Shown: positions 1-11,699, counted from the stretch's first letter. The stretch is 64,000 bases of DNA from Amphibalanus amphitrite (GCF_019059575.1 NW_024882947.1:95754-159753), one strand, 5' to 3'. The notes: generated from the sequence alone by a model not told the origin. Numbers and translations: made by a program.

Positions 1-377
1 CGGCTGGGTTTGCGGCGGCGGCCGGCGGCCGGCGCGGGGTGTCCCGAGCCCACAGCCAGACCGCGCCCAGCGACCAATGGCGGCCGGCCGCGGCGGCCGG
101 GGGGCGGGGCCTACCGCCGCGGAGGTGTGGGCAGACGCACTTGAACTTTGCGGTTAAGCAATGAGAGGAGATCGTAAATGATGGAGGGTGGCGAGCGGTA
201 TCATTGGCTAACCGCAGAGCGACCGCAGACGGCTGGGGGCGGGGACAAGGCGCCGGCCACGCCGCCGGACCGCCGCTCCGCCGATCAACAAGTGAGCTGG
301 AGAGGTTGATTCGGGCGCGGCCGGTCGATACGGCCAGGAGCGGCGGCCGGCTCCCAGCAGCCCAGACCGGAGCGGCG
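1..377. other. GC-rich flank of the Transib-like insertion
   Basis: This stretch is very rich in CGG, CCGG and GGCC words. No exon with recognisable protein homology was found, and the short open frames look like by-products of GC content. It could be part of a CpG-rich promoter of a gene to the left, but nothing here proves that. Confidence 0.4.
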
Positions 378-2597
378 CACTATGGTTGGAAACGGCCTCA
401 CGGATGGCCGTGGGCAATTTCGGAATATATGTATATTTGGGGTGTCATTCTGTTGGAAATTGATGAAATGTTTTGAATTGGGCAGAAAAAATTATTTAGT
501 TGCGCATTTAGTCTCCATTATTGTACGTGGAATCGGGAGTTTCTGATAGTGGCTTTTTTGGTGAGCCGTCAAAGGTTTAAACAACCGCGCTGGTGATAGC
601 ATGTGGAGTACCTCCATGACGTTGTAAAACTGGATTATTATATATCAAAATAATCCTTGTTATGTTGGCTATCGAGTGGAGTGACTCTTTTTCCCATGCG
701 TGTTCAAAATCAGGAACGGCATTGCATTCTGTTTGCAGTGTCACCACAGCAATATTTGCAAAATTACGGTTATGTTTCATTGGACATACAAAAAGTTCTC
801 CATCGACCTCCATTGAGCTTTTTGGCAGAATAAATCTCTGTTCAATTCTGTGTAAGGGGAACGTAAAAGCAGACTGCGCACTTGTGCGCAAAATCGTCCG
901 TGAAGCTTCATCTCCCGAGGCGTACCTACCCGTCGCTTCGTTAGCACCAGGTCGGCTCGTCAGTCTTGCAATCGTTTATCCTTATAAATGATGGTAAGAA
1001 GCAGGGTTGCGGAGTCGTGGTGGCGCCAAATACGACTCCGACTACGACTCCGACTCCTGACTCGTTGCCATGACTCCGGCCGACTCTGTCTCCGACTCCG
1101 GACCCCTGCCAGTGTTTCGGAGTCGTGAGGGAGCTGTTCCGATTCGGACCGACTCAGACTTCCACTGCGGGCTCCTGACCGACACCGACTCCGACTCCGA
1201 CTCCTGGCTCGTTGCCACGACTCTGGGCGACTCCGACTCCGACTCCGACTCTGACTCCGACTCTGACTTCGACTCCGCACCCCTCGTAAGAAGTAACTGC
1301 TCGCCCCTGCACCTGGAGTATGGATATCGTGCAAACGTATATGGATATCCTGGAGTATGGATATGAATATCCACCGACAGAGCAGACATACAGACATGCT
1401 GTAAACGCCATTACACTGCCAATACCATGGCAAATCAAATGGCTATCTATGGTTTTTGATCATCGTTCTACATTTTCCAAAATCTTGAGCTGAATGTTGG
1501 CAATTTCTCGTGACTATACTTCACGACCATGATGCATGCATTTCTGAAATTGATCTTTTTTCAACCAGCCACGTACTCGTATGATAAAATGAATGTCACC
1601 ATCGTGTTCTACGCCCAAAAGTACCCATAAAACATGTGTCATGCATGGGCTGCGAATAGGTACCAGTTTTAATTTTCGGGGTTATATGCTTACCTGATTG
1701 ACCTGACTTTGAAACTGGCCAGTGGCCTATGTTTGACTGACCCCTACATTGATCTGACACTCTTTTAGCACTTATATGAAGGGTTGTGACAGTTGTGACA
1801 GTTGTGACAGATTGTTTAGGACCAACTGATGACTGAATTTATTTAGGACCAACTGATGACGATATAATCGAAACGCGAAACGCGAGGCACCGATTGCGAG
1901 GTTCTAAAGTCCATGCTACTGAAAGCCCGATTTCAAGTGTTTGACCTGACCTTGACCCGACCTGTGACCTCGAAATTCAACTTTAAAGTACTCATGTGAA
2001 TCGTCTCGTCGCGTTCTTCTTTCGTTTGCCGCGCCTCGTGCGTTTCGCTGCGCCTATTTGTTCGCGAGTTATCGGCTGGGGGCGTTGAACGCCCCCCCCC
2101 CCGGCAAACGGCGGATGGGGAAATACCCCAGCAACTGCCGGATTAATCTGACGCATGTTTTGTCATTTGATCGTTATTTTATTTCTTGCTTTTTTGCCCA
2201 ATCTAAAAAAAATCATAAATACTCTTTCTCCAAATTTTTTACCCTTTATGACCAATAGTAAGACACTGTGCGTCACTACGTTGATATTTCTCGCCCTAAA
2301 GCATAACAACAATATCCATTCAGTAATAGCAGTATTCAAAACATGTTCAAAATGCCTCGCGATATCGATAACATAACGAAAGACATAGGCGACTTATAAC
2401 ATACTTGCAATGATGACGTCACACACGCGTGACGTGACGTGACCTCGTCATTTCTGAGTTACTGTATGATGCACGAAAGACACTGGTATACCTATGCAAA
2501 GTTTCATCGCAGTCGGTCTACGCATTAACAAGTTATGGGCAAAACATTTTTTCGCGTTGACCCCCGGCCATCCGTGAGGCCGTTTCCAACCATAGTG
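378..2597. mobile_element. Transib-like DNA transposon, non-autonomous
   Basis: The two ends form an inverted repeat of about 37 bp with one mismatch, starting with CACTATGG at 378 and ending with CCATAGTG at 2597. The element is flanked on both sides by the 5-bp direct repeat CGGCG (373-377 and 2598-2602). Transib transposons are known for CACWATGG termini and GC-rich 5-bp target duplications, so the assignment rests on ends plus duplication. No transposase reading frame is recognisable inside, so this looks like a decayed or non-autonomous copy. A separate hAT-like element (1002-1285) has inserted into it. Confidence 0.75.
1002..1285. mobile_element. hAT-like MITE with (GACTCC)n core, nested in the Transib-like element
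   Basis: The ends read CAGGGTTGCGGAGTCG and, on the other strand, GAGGGGTGCGGAGTCG. An exact 8-bp duplication GTAAGAAG lies at 994-1001 and 1286-1293. The 8-bp duplication and CAGGG-type end fit the hAT superfamily. The interior is a GACTCC/GGAGTC tandem array, which creates long Arg-Ser or Asp-Ser open frames that are not genes. The same family occurs at 57734-58022. Confidence 0.8.
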
Positions 2598-2602
2598 CGG
2601 CG

Positions 2603-3906
2603 GCCGGCTCTTCGGTCAGGCAGACAGGATGTGGTCTCACCGCAGAAACCAATATGGCGGCCGGCGGCGCTGCACGGCGGTGGTGGAGAGCTGCGGACGG
2701 GCCGGGGAGGCTGGGTCATGGGTGGTGGGAGGGATGGGAGCTGTGTGCTTTGGCATGAAATAGTGTATTGTGTAAGGCGTTTGTCTGTTTATTGGGATGT
2801 TTAGGCATCTTGTATTTTGTCTGGAAGATATATTCCTTTAGCAGAATAGCACAGAAGTGATTGTACTTTGCTGAAATTATTATAGATAACAGAGCCGCCA
2901 GCTATCGCAGCACTAGCAACTGACATACACGCAAACCCCTTCTGCTTATGTGTTACCGAGTGCATTTATAGCGCATTAACCACTAATATTTATTTATTTA
3001 ACTCTTCTTGTGTTGTGTGCTTAGCTAAATGTTCTACGAACATCACTATGTTCTGAAGGCAGGCATACCTACCTACGACAAAAATTAATCGCAAATTTTG
3101 AATTCATCAAATATCCGACACTTGCTTATGTTACCATTCCCTTACAAATGTAGGCGTCCAGCGTCGCCAACACACTCGCCTCTTCATTCTTATAGCGTGC
3201 GACACACGATCTCGTTCTGATCACCGGGCCAACATCAATCGAACGTTTCACGTTACCGACGCATGTCCTGTCTCTGCCGTTTGTTCATTGGTGTCCACAA
3301 TCGTGCGGAGGCCTCAGATTCACTTGCACCTCCCGTCCAGCCATGGGCCGCACCGTATGGCTGGCCTGGTCTGGTCTGGCTGGTCTGCGTGCCGGGCGGC
3401 TGGGTCTGTGTCTTTGGCGGTGTGTTTGATGGGTAGTCTGTGACAGCTGGGTCATGTCACAGTGTGCTGTGGTGTGTTGTCCACCCATCCACTGTCCATG
3501 TTCAGCTGAACGGGCCATCTTCACCTCTGCTCTGGCAGGTTCAGACGGAGCGAGATGGAAACGACTTAAGATGGTGGCGAGCTTTCGGTAAATTGAGCAC
3601 AAAATGCATTGAAGAGTGCACCGATGCATATTTTGAGCAGGGGGCGTCGAAGTTTAGTAGGAAAATCTGGCAATCCCCGGTGTGACGTAACGTCGGGGAT
3701 GACCGACGGCACCTTGCACTGAAAGATACGGCGGAACGGCTATTTTTGAAAAATGATTAAAAATACTTTTGTGCTGTTATGACACATAAAACGCTTATCA
3801 GCATGTTCCTCATCATGTGATTAAGCCTTATCCGTGGTCGAAAATAGCTGAGCCCCTCCCAATTTCCGACCATCGACCTTATAAGCAAAGGATGTAAGCG
3901 CAATCC
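2603..3906. other. Intergenic, no gene recognised
   Basis: This is mixed-composition sequence with a GC-rich start (2603-2720). I see no conserved coding block, RNA gene or clear terminal repeat pair. Open frames on both strands are short and lack recognisable motifs. Confidence 0.4.
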
Positions 3907-4396
3907 TTAAAGGGACCCTCCCACCTTCAAAAAAGTTAATGAATTGGCATGAAAGTGATGTCGCTCGGTTCAGAAAGAGCAAAAATGAATATCTACCAAA
4001 TTTCATCGAAAAATATTCACCGGTTTTCAAGATATTAGACTTTTACTTTTGTTTACTTTTTGGGATCTCCGCTGTTCCTAGCGACTTTATTTGAAAGTGC
4101 GGCATTTGTTGCGCGCAAAGCAGCATATACCACCGCGTGCTGCCAAACGTTTTAGTAAAAGATTTAAAAATCGTTAGACCTCCGCTGACGTCACAAATTC
4201 TAAGGGGGCATACCAATGCATTAGCCCCTTAGAATCCGAAAACTGCAAGTTTGAAATTCCATATCTCCGAATTAAAGCATTTTTCGATGTTGTGAATGCC
4301 CAAACCGGTATTTTCAGGCCAAGGCCACCAATTTGGCTATCTCAACTCAAAACTAATGGGAACTAATGGAAACTTATGGTGGGAGGGTCCCTTTAA
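3907..4396. mobile_element. TTAA-flanked MITE
   Basis: The element is bounded by TTAA at 3907-3910 and 4393-4396. Its inverted ends are AGGGACCCTCCCACC and GGTGGGAGGGTCCCT. TTAA target duplication is typical of piggyBac and Kolobok superfamilies, and the AGGG start does not decide between them. There is no open frame of note. A truncated copy of the left end lies at about 17181-17275, which shows it is a dispersed family. Confidence 0.75.
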
Positions 4397-5927
4397 GGGC
4401 GACTTTCCGTTACATATCCGCACATAAGCGTCCTTATGGAAATCGGTAGTGTAGCGATTGGCGACGCGCGCGACATCTGTGGGACGACTGTGGCGACACC
4501 TGGCGGCTGCTTTTCTGCTGTATGTAGGCATTGGGGTTTCGCCAGATATGGTTCCTACTGCTACACCACTATGTTGACCCAATACTAGAATGTTATTTTG
4601 CCAGTAAAAAGCAAGCAAATTGAAAGTTAAGTTATAAAATTGCATATAAATGATAACGAGATTATAATAACGAAATTTTGATTGAATAATTATTTAAATA
4701 TTCAACTGTGAAACTTTATTCTGGTAGGTTTAGTAGAAATTAGTTCGTGCAACCTTGTATTTAGGGCCTTGATTTTGAGGCTCGTGAGAAAGGAGAGGAG
4801 GTGCCTTAGATGAAGAGGAGCACGGTAAGTGGGTGAGGCTGGGCTGGCATTTGCTTTTTCTTGCTGAGATGACCGATGGATGAGAAGAGCAAAGAAAGGC
4901 CTGAACGAGTCTAGAAAAGCCTGAACTTGGACGCTTGAGCCTGACGGCCACGCGCCGGGCGCACTAATCCACCAAGAAGAAGAGACGCCTGAAGGCGACT
5001 GTAGAAAGCATAAGGTGAGCGGAAGGCTGAGGGATGAAGACATGACCGCTGCCGAGGATAGCTATGTAGAAGCGGCTTGGGATGGTCGAGAGGAAGGTAG
5101 AGGAAGACTGGAACAGGATAGATGATATTTAGGACGACTGGATATTACTTGAGAAGGCGTGGAAGGCTGCTGACGTTTTTAGTGGTTGAAGCCGGCTGAG
5201 GGTAGGCTAGATGTAGCTGAAAGCGGCTGTAGATAGCTGAGGGTAGGTCAGGGGTGGTTTTGGTTGGCTGAGAGGACCTGAGGACGGCTGAGGGCGAGTA
5301 GGGCGACGGAGGACAGACCAAAGGTGGTTGAGGACAGCTGACGATAGCTGAGGGCGAGCTATGGTTTGCAGAGAGCGGCTCTGGCAGCTGAGGACTCCGA
5401 CAGCAGGTCAGGCGGCCCGCTGCCGGTGACGCCATGCGCCCCGGCCGGCAGCTGGCGCGCACCGGCGGTGGTTATTGATGACGACCGGTGACGGGCGCAC
5501 CGCAGCGGCGCCGGCGCCGGCGAGCCCACGGCGCCGGGCGCTCTGTATATTTACCCGGGGTGTGACAGGCCGCGCGGCTGCCCCCAGTTATGAACTCATC
5601 GGCGCGAGCACCACGGTCGCGTCCGCCTTTCATCTTTGTTTATCGTTTGATCTTCGCCGACGGGTAAGCAGAAAAACACGATAGCCGGCGCTGGCGGCCG
5701 GCGCGCCGCCAGCCCACCATTGTTTCTCGGGCGCAGCTGTCAATATTTGGGGGCGCCGCCGGCCGGCCGGAGGGGCCGGGTCACCGCTGACACCGCCGCC
5801 GGGCGGGCTCTGGTCGACCGGATGTCACACGACTTCCGGTCGGTCTCAGACGACCTGACCCGGTCACCAGGGGCGGGTGGTGGGGCGGATGGGCAGCTGA
5901 GGTGTGCTCATGAAGTTAGCAGTGATG
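4397..5927. other. Intergenic with a degenerate purine-rich repeat
   Basis: About 4720-5410 is built from loosely repeated GGCTGAGG and GATAGCTGA-like words on the plus strand, a degraded minisatellite. From about 5400 to 5880 the sequence is GC-rich. No conserved protein block was recognised. The 167-codon frame starting at 5720 runs straight through the palindromic element at 5928-6143, so it is very unlikely to be a gene. Confidence 0.4.
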
Positions 5928-6143
5928 TACAGTCTGTCTTAAAAGTACCGCGCAAAGTGACGGTGGATCCATCATGCCTGACCGAGGAAGGGCCTACTAA
6001 ATTTGAGTCACCGAAGCAATTCACATCCTCGTCCATTCCCTTGGTCAATTGGTTCGGTGACTTTCAAATTATAGCAGGCCCTACCTCAGTCAGGCTTGAT
6101 GGATCCACCGTCACTTTGCGCGGTACTTTTAAGACAGACTGTA
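5928..6143. mobile_element. Palindromic TA-flanked MITE (Tc1/mariner-like)
   Basis: The element is almost a complete inverted repeat. The left arm starts TACAGTCTGTCTTAAAAG and the right arm is its complement, ending CTTTTAAGACAGACTGTA. Arms are about 95 bases with a loop of roughly 25 bases, and the ends sit at TA dinucleotides. TA duplication and CAGT-type ends suggest a mariner/Tc1-type MITE. A transcript would fold into a long hairpin. Confidence 0.7.
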
Positions 6144-8329
6144 CTATAGGTCGATGCATAATGACAAACGCTGTTTTTTACTCTCCATTCGGCTACACAC
6201 CGCTGCAGAAGTTTTTTTTTTGATTTCCTTGACCTGCCTGCCGGGAGACGGAGCCATGTTACTGCTGGCTCATGTTATAACAAAAGCTTAATTTAGGTGG
6301 TGTTCGGCTGGTCATCATGAATTATGATTAAGACCGCATTCTGCTCATTTTGTTGTGGTCAAAGGTTAGGAAAATATAGGCCATGGAACGTGAAGCTTTC
6401 TCTATTTGCGAGTTTTCCAAGCGTTTCAACGAAACGGTTAAAGATTCCAGCAGCACTTGAAATGATGTTTTTAAGTGTCATGATAGCAAAGCACCAGGGA
6501 GGGATTTTCAACACCATTTCTCAGGCTGTCCGTTTTATGAGAAACGACAGAATCGGCAGGGGTCAAGGTGTTCCACCTTTCAGCTACCAGATTCTTTTCA
6601 TATTCTTCTAATGTGAGTGGAACATTTATGTCAACAGCATTTACTGTTTACTAAATTTATGCTAAAAGGGCGATAAACGACCAAACGCCAAGTAAAAATG
6701 CTCATTGGTAATGCCATTACCTTATACGCTGACACATGCAAGTGTGAAAACCGGAAGCCTTCTGCCATAAAAATTGCAATAAAATCGCGGTATGTGAGGA
6801 GCACGTTTCCTTCCCCGCCCATTGGATGTCGATGTCTCCAACTGGTCGATTCCCAGCGCAGTGTTCAGCAAAATTTTCTTTTTGTAAGCGAAATTAACGC
6901 TGTACATACCTAAGCCACCAGGATATTAATGATATACAGCATCAAAGTTGAAGACTGAACGTTAGTTTTTTAGGCCGTCTTCATGGGCCTTTGCGAAACG
7001 CAGGTCAAAAGGTGAGTCGGGTGAAAAAGGGCAGAATCCGTCCGTACTATCTAAATAAAGACCAGCTTCAAAAAGGCGTTCCTCAAAGTTTGACTATATT
7101 TGATTTAACCTTGACCTAACCCCTCGAAAGTTGACTATATTTGATTTAACCTTTACCTAACCTCGACCTGAATTTCGTTCAAATTTGCTCCAAAATGAAC
7201 ATTGACTATCCTCAATTCATTCCATCCCTATTTCAATTACCTAGTTTAATTTGGGTTTGAGTAAAATCACCCACAAAGCTTGCGGGGCATAATCCACATA
7301 TCAAATCCACTTGCTAGTTTCTGTTAGTCCTTGGTTTGACCCTGACAATAAAGTTGTGCAGGGCTTATTGTAAACATAACGTGTGGACTGCACTTAAATT
7401 ACACTAAACGCCGCCAGTGAACTTCTTCGCCAGCTGGGTGACGTATAAGAACAAAAAATGTTTAAACCTGTCACATTAATAATTCTTTGGATACCTATAT
7501 CGTTTGCCGCCAATCATTCCGTGACTATGGTGGCAAGTAAAAAAAAAAAACGTGAAAACGCCCTTCACAATAAGTTGATATGTTGTTGAGTGCTCTCGCG
7601 AGGAATATCTTTTTATGATAAAGCATAATATTTTTATGCATATATGACCTTTTCCTCGAATTAAGAAATGTAAAAAGTCGAAAGTGATTCATGTATTCTA
7701 ATGGGTATACCCAATAAGTTGATTGATTTAATTTACCATTGACCATTTACTTCAACTATTCAACTTTCTACTTTATTTCAGCTCTTTGACAAAATACCAG
7801 ATATTTGGTACCTATATCAGACACACTGAGGTAAAAAGATCGCAAAATACATTGTAACATGAATGATTAGCCCGAATCACATTCCAACGTTATCCGACAA
7901 GCAGACAACCTTGAATATTAGTTTTACCTTTTGCGTTGTACAAACATGGAAAAACAGAATGGAATAGCAATTTTGAGTTCCCTTTCTTTTCAAAACCAAT
8001 GAGATAAACCCCTCCCTTCAAACTGACGACACTCTATCAGTTCACACGGCGGCTCCATTTTTCACGGCGACTGCTCTGGCGGTGCCGGCGCGGCGGCTGA
8101 GGTCATCTCGATGTGGGTCCGGCCACCGTGCCGCCGCAACCGACCGGCCAGCGACCGGCGCCATATGAGAGCACTCCCACTAGAATGGAAATTAATGGCG
8201 ATGTCTTAAAAGAATAAATGGTCGGTGCAGGCCGTTTCCGTGCAATTTCCCTCTCCGATAATGGCTGCCGGGCGGGCGGCGGTGGCGGCCGCCGGGCGTG
8301 CCCGATTAATGGAACTATTTAAATGAGGC
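6144..8329. other. Intergenic, no gene recognised
   Basis: The sequence is mostly AT-rich. There is a small imperfect duplication at about 7089-7170, where GTTGACTATATTTGATTTAA occurs twice, and scattered TGACCT words. A GC-rich patch starts at about 8040. No conserved coding block or RNA gene was seen. Confidence 0.4.
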
Positions 8330-8330
8330 A

Positions 8331-8376
<46 letters not shown>
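8330..8376. repeat. (CGG)n microsatellite
   Basis: This is a run of about 15 GGC/CGG triplets. It generates poly-Arg and poly-Pro frames on the two strands, and neither shows a conserved protein context. Confidence 0.9.
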
Positions 8377-8377
<1 letters not shown>

Positions 8378-8769
8378 AGGCCGGCGCGGAGAAGCCATTC
8401 CGTCTCCCGTGTTGTCAGCGGGGAGCTGCCGGCGAGCTCTCCCCAGATCTCAGAAGTGGGCAGACACAGCGGGTTTCGATCTCCGACACGACGGGCTCCT
8501 GTGTCACTGAAGTATGCACAGGAGAGGGACAGACTGCAGGTGCCGGGGCTTTCTCCCTGCTCTTGAAAACCAATCCACTGAAATTTCGTAAGCTCCTTTC
8601 CATCTGTTTTTTTTTTTTTATTTGGCCGGACAGATAATGACTGTGGGCTGTTTTGGTCGGCCAGTCGGTAATGCTTCACAGTAGAGCACTTGCTGATTAT
8701 GTAAGGACATATTTGTGTTATGATGTTATCGGTGGAGCCAACAAATAACTAGATGAAAATATTTTTATT

Positions 8770-8799
8770 GACGTTTCGGTTCCAAGCAACCTTCGTCAG
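8770..8799 (-). ncRNA. Hammerhead-like core, probable Penelope remnant
   Basis: On the minus strand the sequence reads CTGACGA, an unpaired A, a GGTT/AACC stem with a short loop, then GAAAC. This is the conserved core order of a hammerhead ribozyme (CUGANGA, stem II, GAAA). Stem III and a cleavage triplet cannot be completed from the adjacent bases, so it is most likely a decayed copy. Penelope-like elements are known to carry such motifs near their ends. Confidence 0.4.
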
Positions 8800-9801
8800 A
8801 ATTACAAGTTAAAATGTAAACATACATACGTATCAAAATGCAAATATCAAAATTGTAATTGTTGTGTTAAATTGGCCTTCCAAGGTCAACTTATAGTTCA
8901 TTCGACGCGTCTCGACGAGAGGAACACGATGCTGGCAATATCAATGTCGTCACTGTCTTGAGTCAAAAGTTATTGCAGAAAAACGTTTTTCATAAAACGG
9001 CTGTTTTTGGAGTTTTTGCCGGAGGCTAAACCGTTGAGCTGAGATAAAATCTTAGAGCAGTACTCAGAAAGGTCTGTAAAGGCTATCGAATGCACTTTTC
9101 CGAGGCACTGCAGCTCTACTGATTCCCGAGTTATGTGCCGGGTTTTCGAAAATTGTTTAACTAGGCAAAATTTGCCCTTTGATTGCCTCTGGCGACCTGT
9201 GCTTTGACCTGGCCTAAAAAATAACCCAAGTGCTATCTTCATTATTTCTTACGCTCTTCCGAATGTCACCGCGTGTCGCTACGTGGCCCAGGAGCCGAGT
9301 TAGACGGAGGGCGTGAAAACGCTCCCCCCCCCCCCCTCCCCAGCATGACATGAAAACTCATATATCACCAGCAAGGCGCGGTTACACAAATACATTTGAA
9401 CTATTTAAAATGGAAACTGTCGGCTAAAATAAAATGTGATACCGAATAGGTGCAACTGCACCAGTTTCCGAGATGTCAGACTAAAACTGGCTACAGACAT
9501 GTTGTTCAGGCTTTTATCTGCGTATCAACCTCTGCATGTCTTGGGAATATTCAATAACGAGTTTGACTAGCTCTACAGTCGCTCTCTTTTCCATTTTTTA
9601 AAGATATCAGGTTGTAATTTTATGGAGTGCTTCATCTCTTGTATCATACACATTCCAATATACAACAAATTTGCAAAAATATAATTTCTGAATTTTGCTG
9701 TCTATAATTTTGAAATTTTTCATAAATTTGAAAATCCTTGATAGGAATTTTGATAGTGCTTCGTATTTTCTACCATCTCATGCAAAACAGCTATACCTAT
9801 A
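8800..9801. other. Intergenic repeats
   Basis: This region contains one copy of the dispersed CATTCGACGCGTCTCGACGA repeat at about 8899. It also holds a G-run/C-run hairpin at about 9306-9340. No gene was recognised. Confidence 0.4.
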
Positions 9802-10414
9802 CACTGGCGGATCCAGGGGGGGCCACGGGGGCCATGGCCCCCCCCAAAGGCCTAAAGTGGCCTGTTTGGCCCCCCCCCCCAAAAAAAAAAAAACGCCAGA
9901 AAAATTGCTAAGAAAATATACCTTGATGGAGGTTTTTAGCCACTTGGTGAAGTAAAGCTTTCCACAGCATAATATGGAAGCAATATAGTAGCAGTGAGGG
10001 TCAGTCAAAAGTTGCGCGAGCGGAGTCGACCTTAAAAAAAAAAGACTGTTGTTGGCACGTGTTTATGGCGCGGCAGCTGGTAGTTGGCGGTGTTTCGCGT
10101 GGTGTGGCATCACTGGCGGATCTGGGGGGGAGGGGGGGGGGGCACGGGAGCCTGAGGTGCCCCTGACAGGCCCGTGGTGCCCTTGCTAGGCCTGTGGTGC
10201 CCCTGGACCCTGGCAGGCCTGTGGTACAGTCCACAGCAGAAGTAATGTGGGGTTTCAGTCATGGGTATGTTCTGCTTCTGAAGCTTAGGAACGATTAGCC
10301 AGACTACAATGAAACTTTGAATGTAGCTTATATGTATTGTCACCCTTGCAGCTGCAACTTTAGCTATTGACATCTTCTTTTCAATCACTTCGCATTAAAC
10401 AATCGCCAGTCAAA
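9802..10414. repeat. First copy of a ~600-bp tandem duplication (hAT-like ends)
   Basis: The unit starts CACTGGCGGATCCAGGGGGG and contains an internal CACTGGCGGATCTGGGG segment at about 10112. It ends in a CAATCGCCAGTCAA segment and is followed at once by a nearly identical second copy. Differences are mainly in homopolymer lengths. CACTGGCGGATC resembles hAT-type terminal sequences, and a possible opposite end is at about 11681-11695. Confidence 0.8.
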
Positions 10415-11015
10415 CACTGGCGGATCCAGGGGGGCCACGGGGGCCATGGCCCCCCCAAAGGCCTAAAGTGGCCTGTTTGGCCCCCCCCCCCAAAACGCCA
10501 GAAAAATTGCTAAGAAAATATACCTTGATGGAGGTTTTTAGCCACTTGGTGAAGTAAAGCTTTCCACAGCATAATATGGAAGCAATATAGTAGCAGTGAG
10601 GGTCAGTCAAAAGTTGCGCGAGCGGAGTCGACCTTAAAAAAAAAGACTGTTGTTGGCACGTGTTTATGGCGCGGCAGCTGGTAGTTGGCGGTGTTTCGCG
10701 TGGTGTGGCATCACTGGCGGATCTGGGGGGGGAGGGGGGGGGGCACGGGAGCCTGAGGTGCCCCTGACAGGCCCGTGGTGCCCTTGCTAGGCCTGTGGTG
10801 CCCCTGGACCCTGGCAGGCCTGTGGTACAGTCCACAGCAGAAGTAATGTGGGGTTTCAGTCATGGGTATGTTCTGCTTCTGAAGCTTAGGAACGATTAGC
10901 CAGACTACAATGAAACTTTGAATGTAGCTTATATGTATTGTCACCCTTGCAGCTGCAACTTTAGCTATTGACATCTTCTTTTCAATCACTTCGCATTAAA
11001 CAATCGCCAGTCAAA
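10415..11015. repeat. Second copy of the ~600-bp tandem duplication
   Basis: This copy is near-identical to 9802-10414 over its whole length, including the same predicted open frames on the minus strand. Such high identity implies a recent duplication or an assembly artefact. The copies share the short GTGCCCCTGACAGGCC motif that is amplified further right. Confidence 0.85.
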
Positions 11016-11059
11016 GCCAACCGTTGAGTTTGGTAAAACCCTACATTACTTTAGCGGTG

Positions 11060-11660
11060 GGCTGTACCTCTGGCGGGCCTAGGGTGCCCCTGCTAGGCTG
11101 CTGATGCCCCTGGGACCTGACAGGACTGTGGTGCCCCTAACAAGCCTAAAGTGCCCCCAACAGGCCCGTGATGCCCCCGACAGGCCCAAGGTGCCCCTGC
11201 GTGATGCCGTGATGCCTGCGAGGCCGGTGGTGCCCCCTGCGAGGCCGGTGGGGCCCCTGACAGGCCCAAGGTGCCCCTGCTAGACCGGTGGTGCCCCTGG
11301 CAGGCCTGTGGTGCCCCTGCTAGGCCGCTGGTGCCCCTGGGCCCTGACAGGACTGTGGTGCCCCTGACAGGCCCAAGGTGCCCCTGCAAGGCCGGTGGTG
11401 CCCCTGTAAGGCCTGTGGTACCCCTGCTAGGCCTCTGGTGTCCCTGACAGGCCCATGGTGCCCCTGCGAGGCCGGCGGCGCCCCTGGCAGGTCTCTGGTG
11501 TCCCTGACAGACCTGGGGTGCCCCTGACAAGCCTGTGGGGCCCCTCACAGGCCCGTGGTGCCCTTGCTAGGCCTGTGGTGCCCCTGACGGGCTGGTGGTG
11601 CCCCTACTAGGCCGGTGGTGCCCCTGACAGGCCTGTGGTGCCCCCGGGCACCAAGGGGGT
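11060..11660. repeat. 20-bp minisatellite (GGTGCCCCTGACAGGCCTGT-like)
   Basis: There are about 25-30 imperfect copies of a roughly 20-bp unit with the pattern GGTGCCCCTG-NN-AGGCC-NNN. One to three units of the same motif are present inside each copy of the neighbouring 600-bp duplication, so the array may have grown from that seed. At its right side a segment resembling a hAT-type right end (TTGGATCTGCCACTG, 11681-11695) follows. Gly/Ala/Pro-rich frames here are artefacts of the repeat. Confidence 0.85.
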
Positions 11661-11699
11661 CATGACCCATGTGGCCCCCCTTGGATCTGCCACTGATGC

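Noticed and set aside
960..1433. Arg-Ser-rich 157-codon frame on the minus strand
   Set aside because: It lies over the GGAGTC tandem array of a transposon; the RS composition is produced by the repeat.
5720..6223. 167-codon plus-strand frame
   Set aside because: It crosses a palindromic MITE and has no recognisable domain.
8206..8679. Poly-Pro 157-codon minus-strand frame
   Set aside because: It is generated by the CGG microsatellite, with no conserved context.
11093..11548. 151-codon Gly/Ala/Pro-rich frame
   Set aside because: It is the translation of the 20-bp minisatellite.
9802..11695. One single hAT element covering the whole duplication and minisatellite
   Set aside because: The outer ends are similar, but the flanks (TACCTATA and ATGCATAA) do not match as a duplication, so the structure is probably composite.
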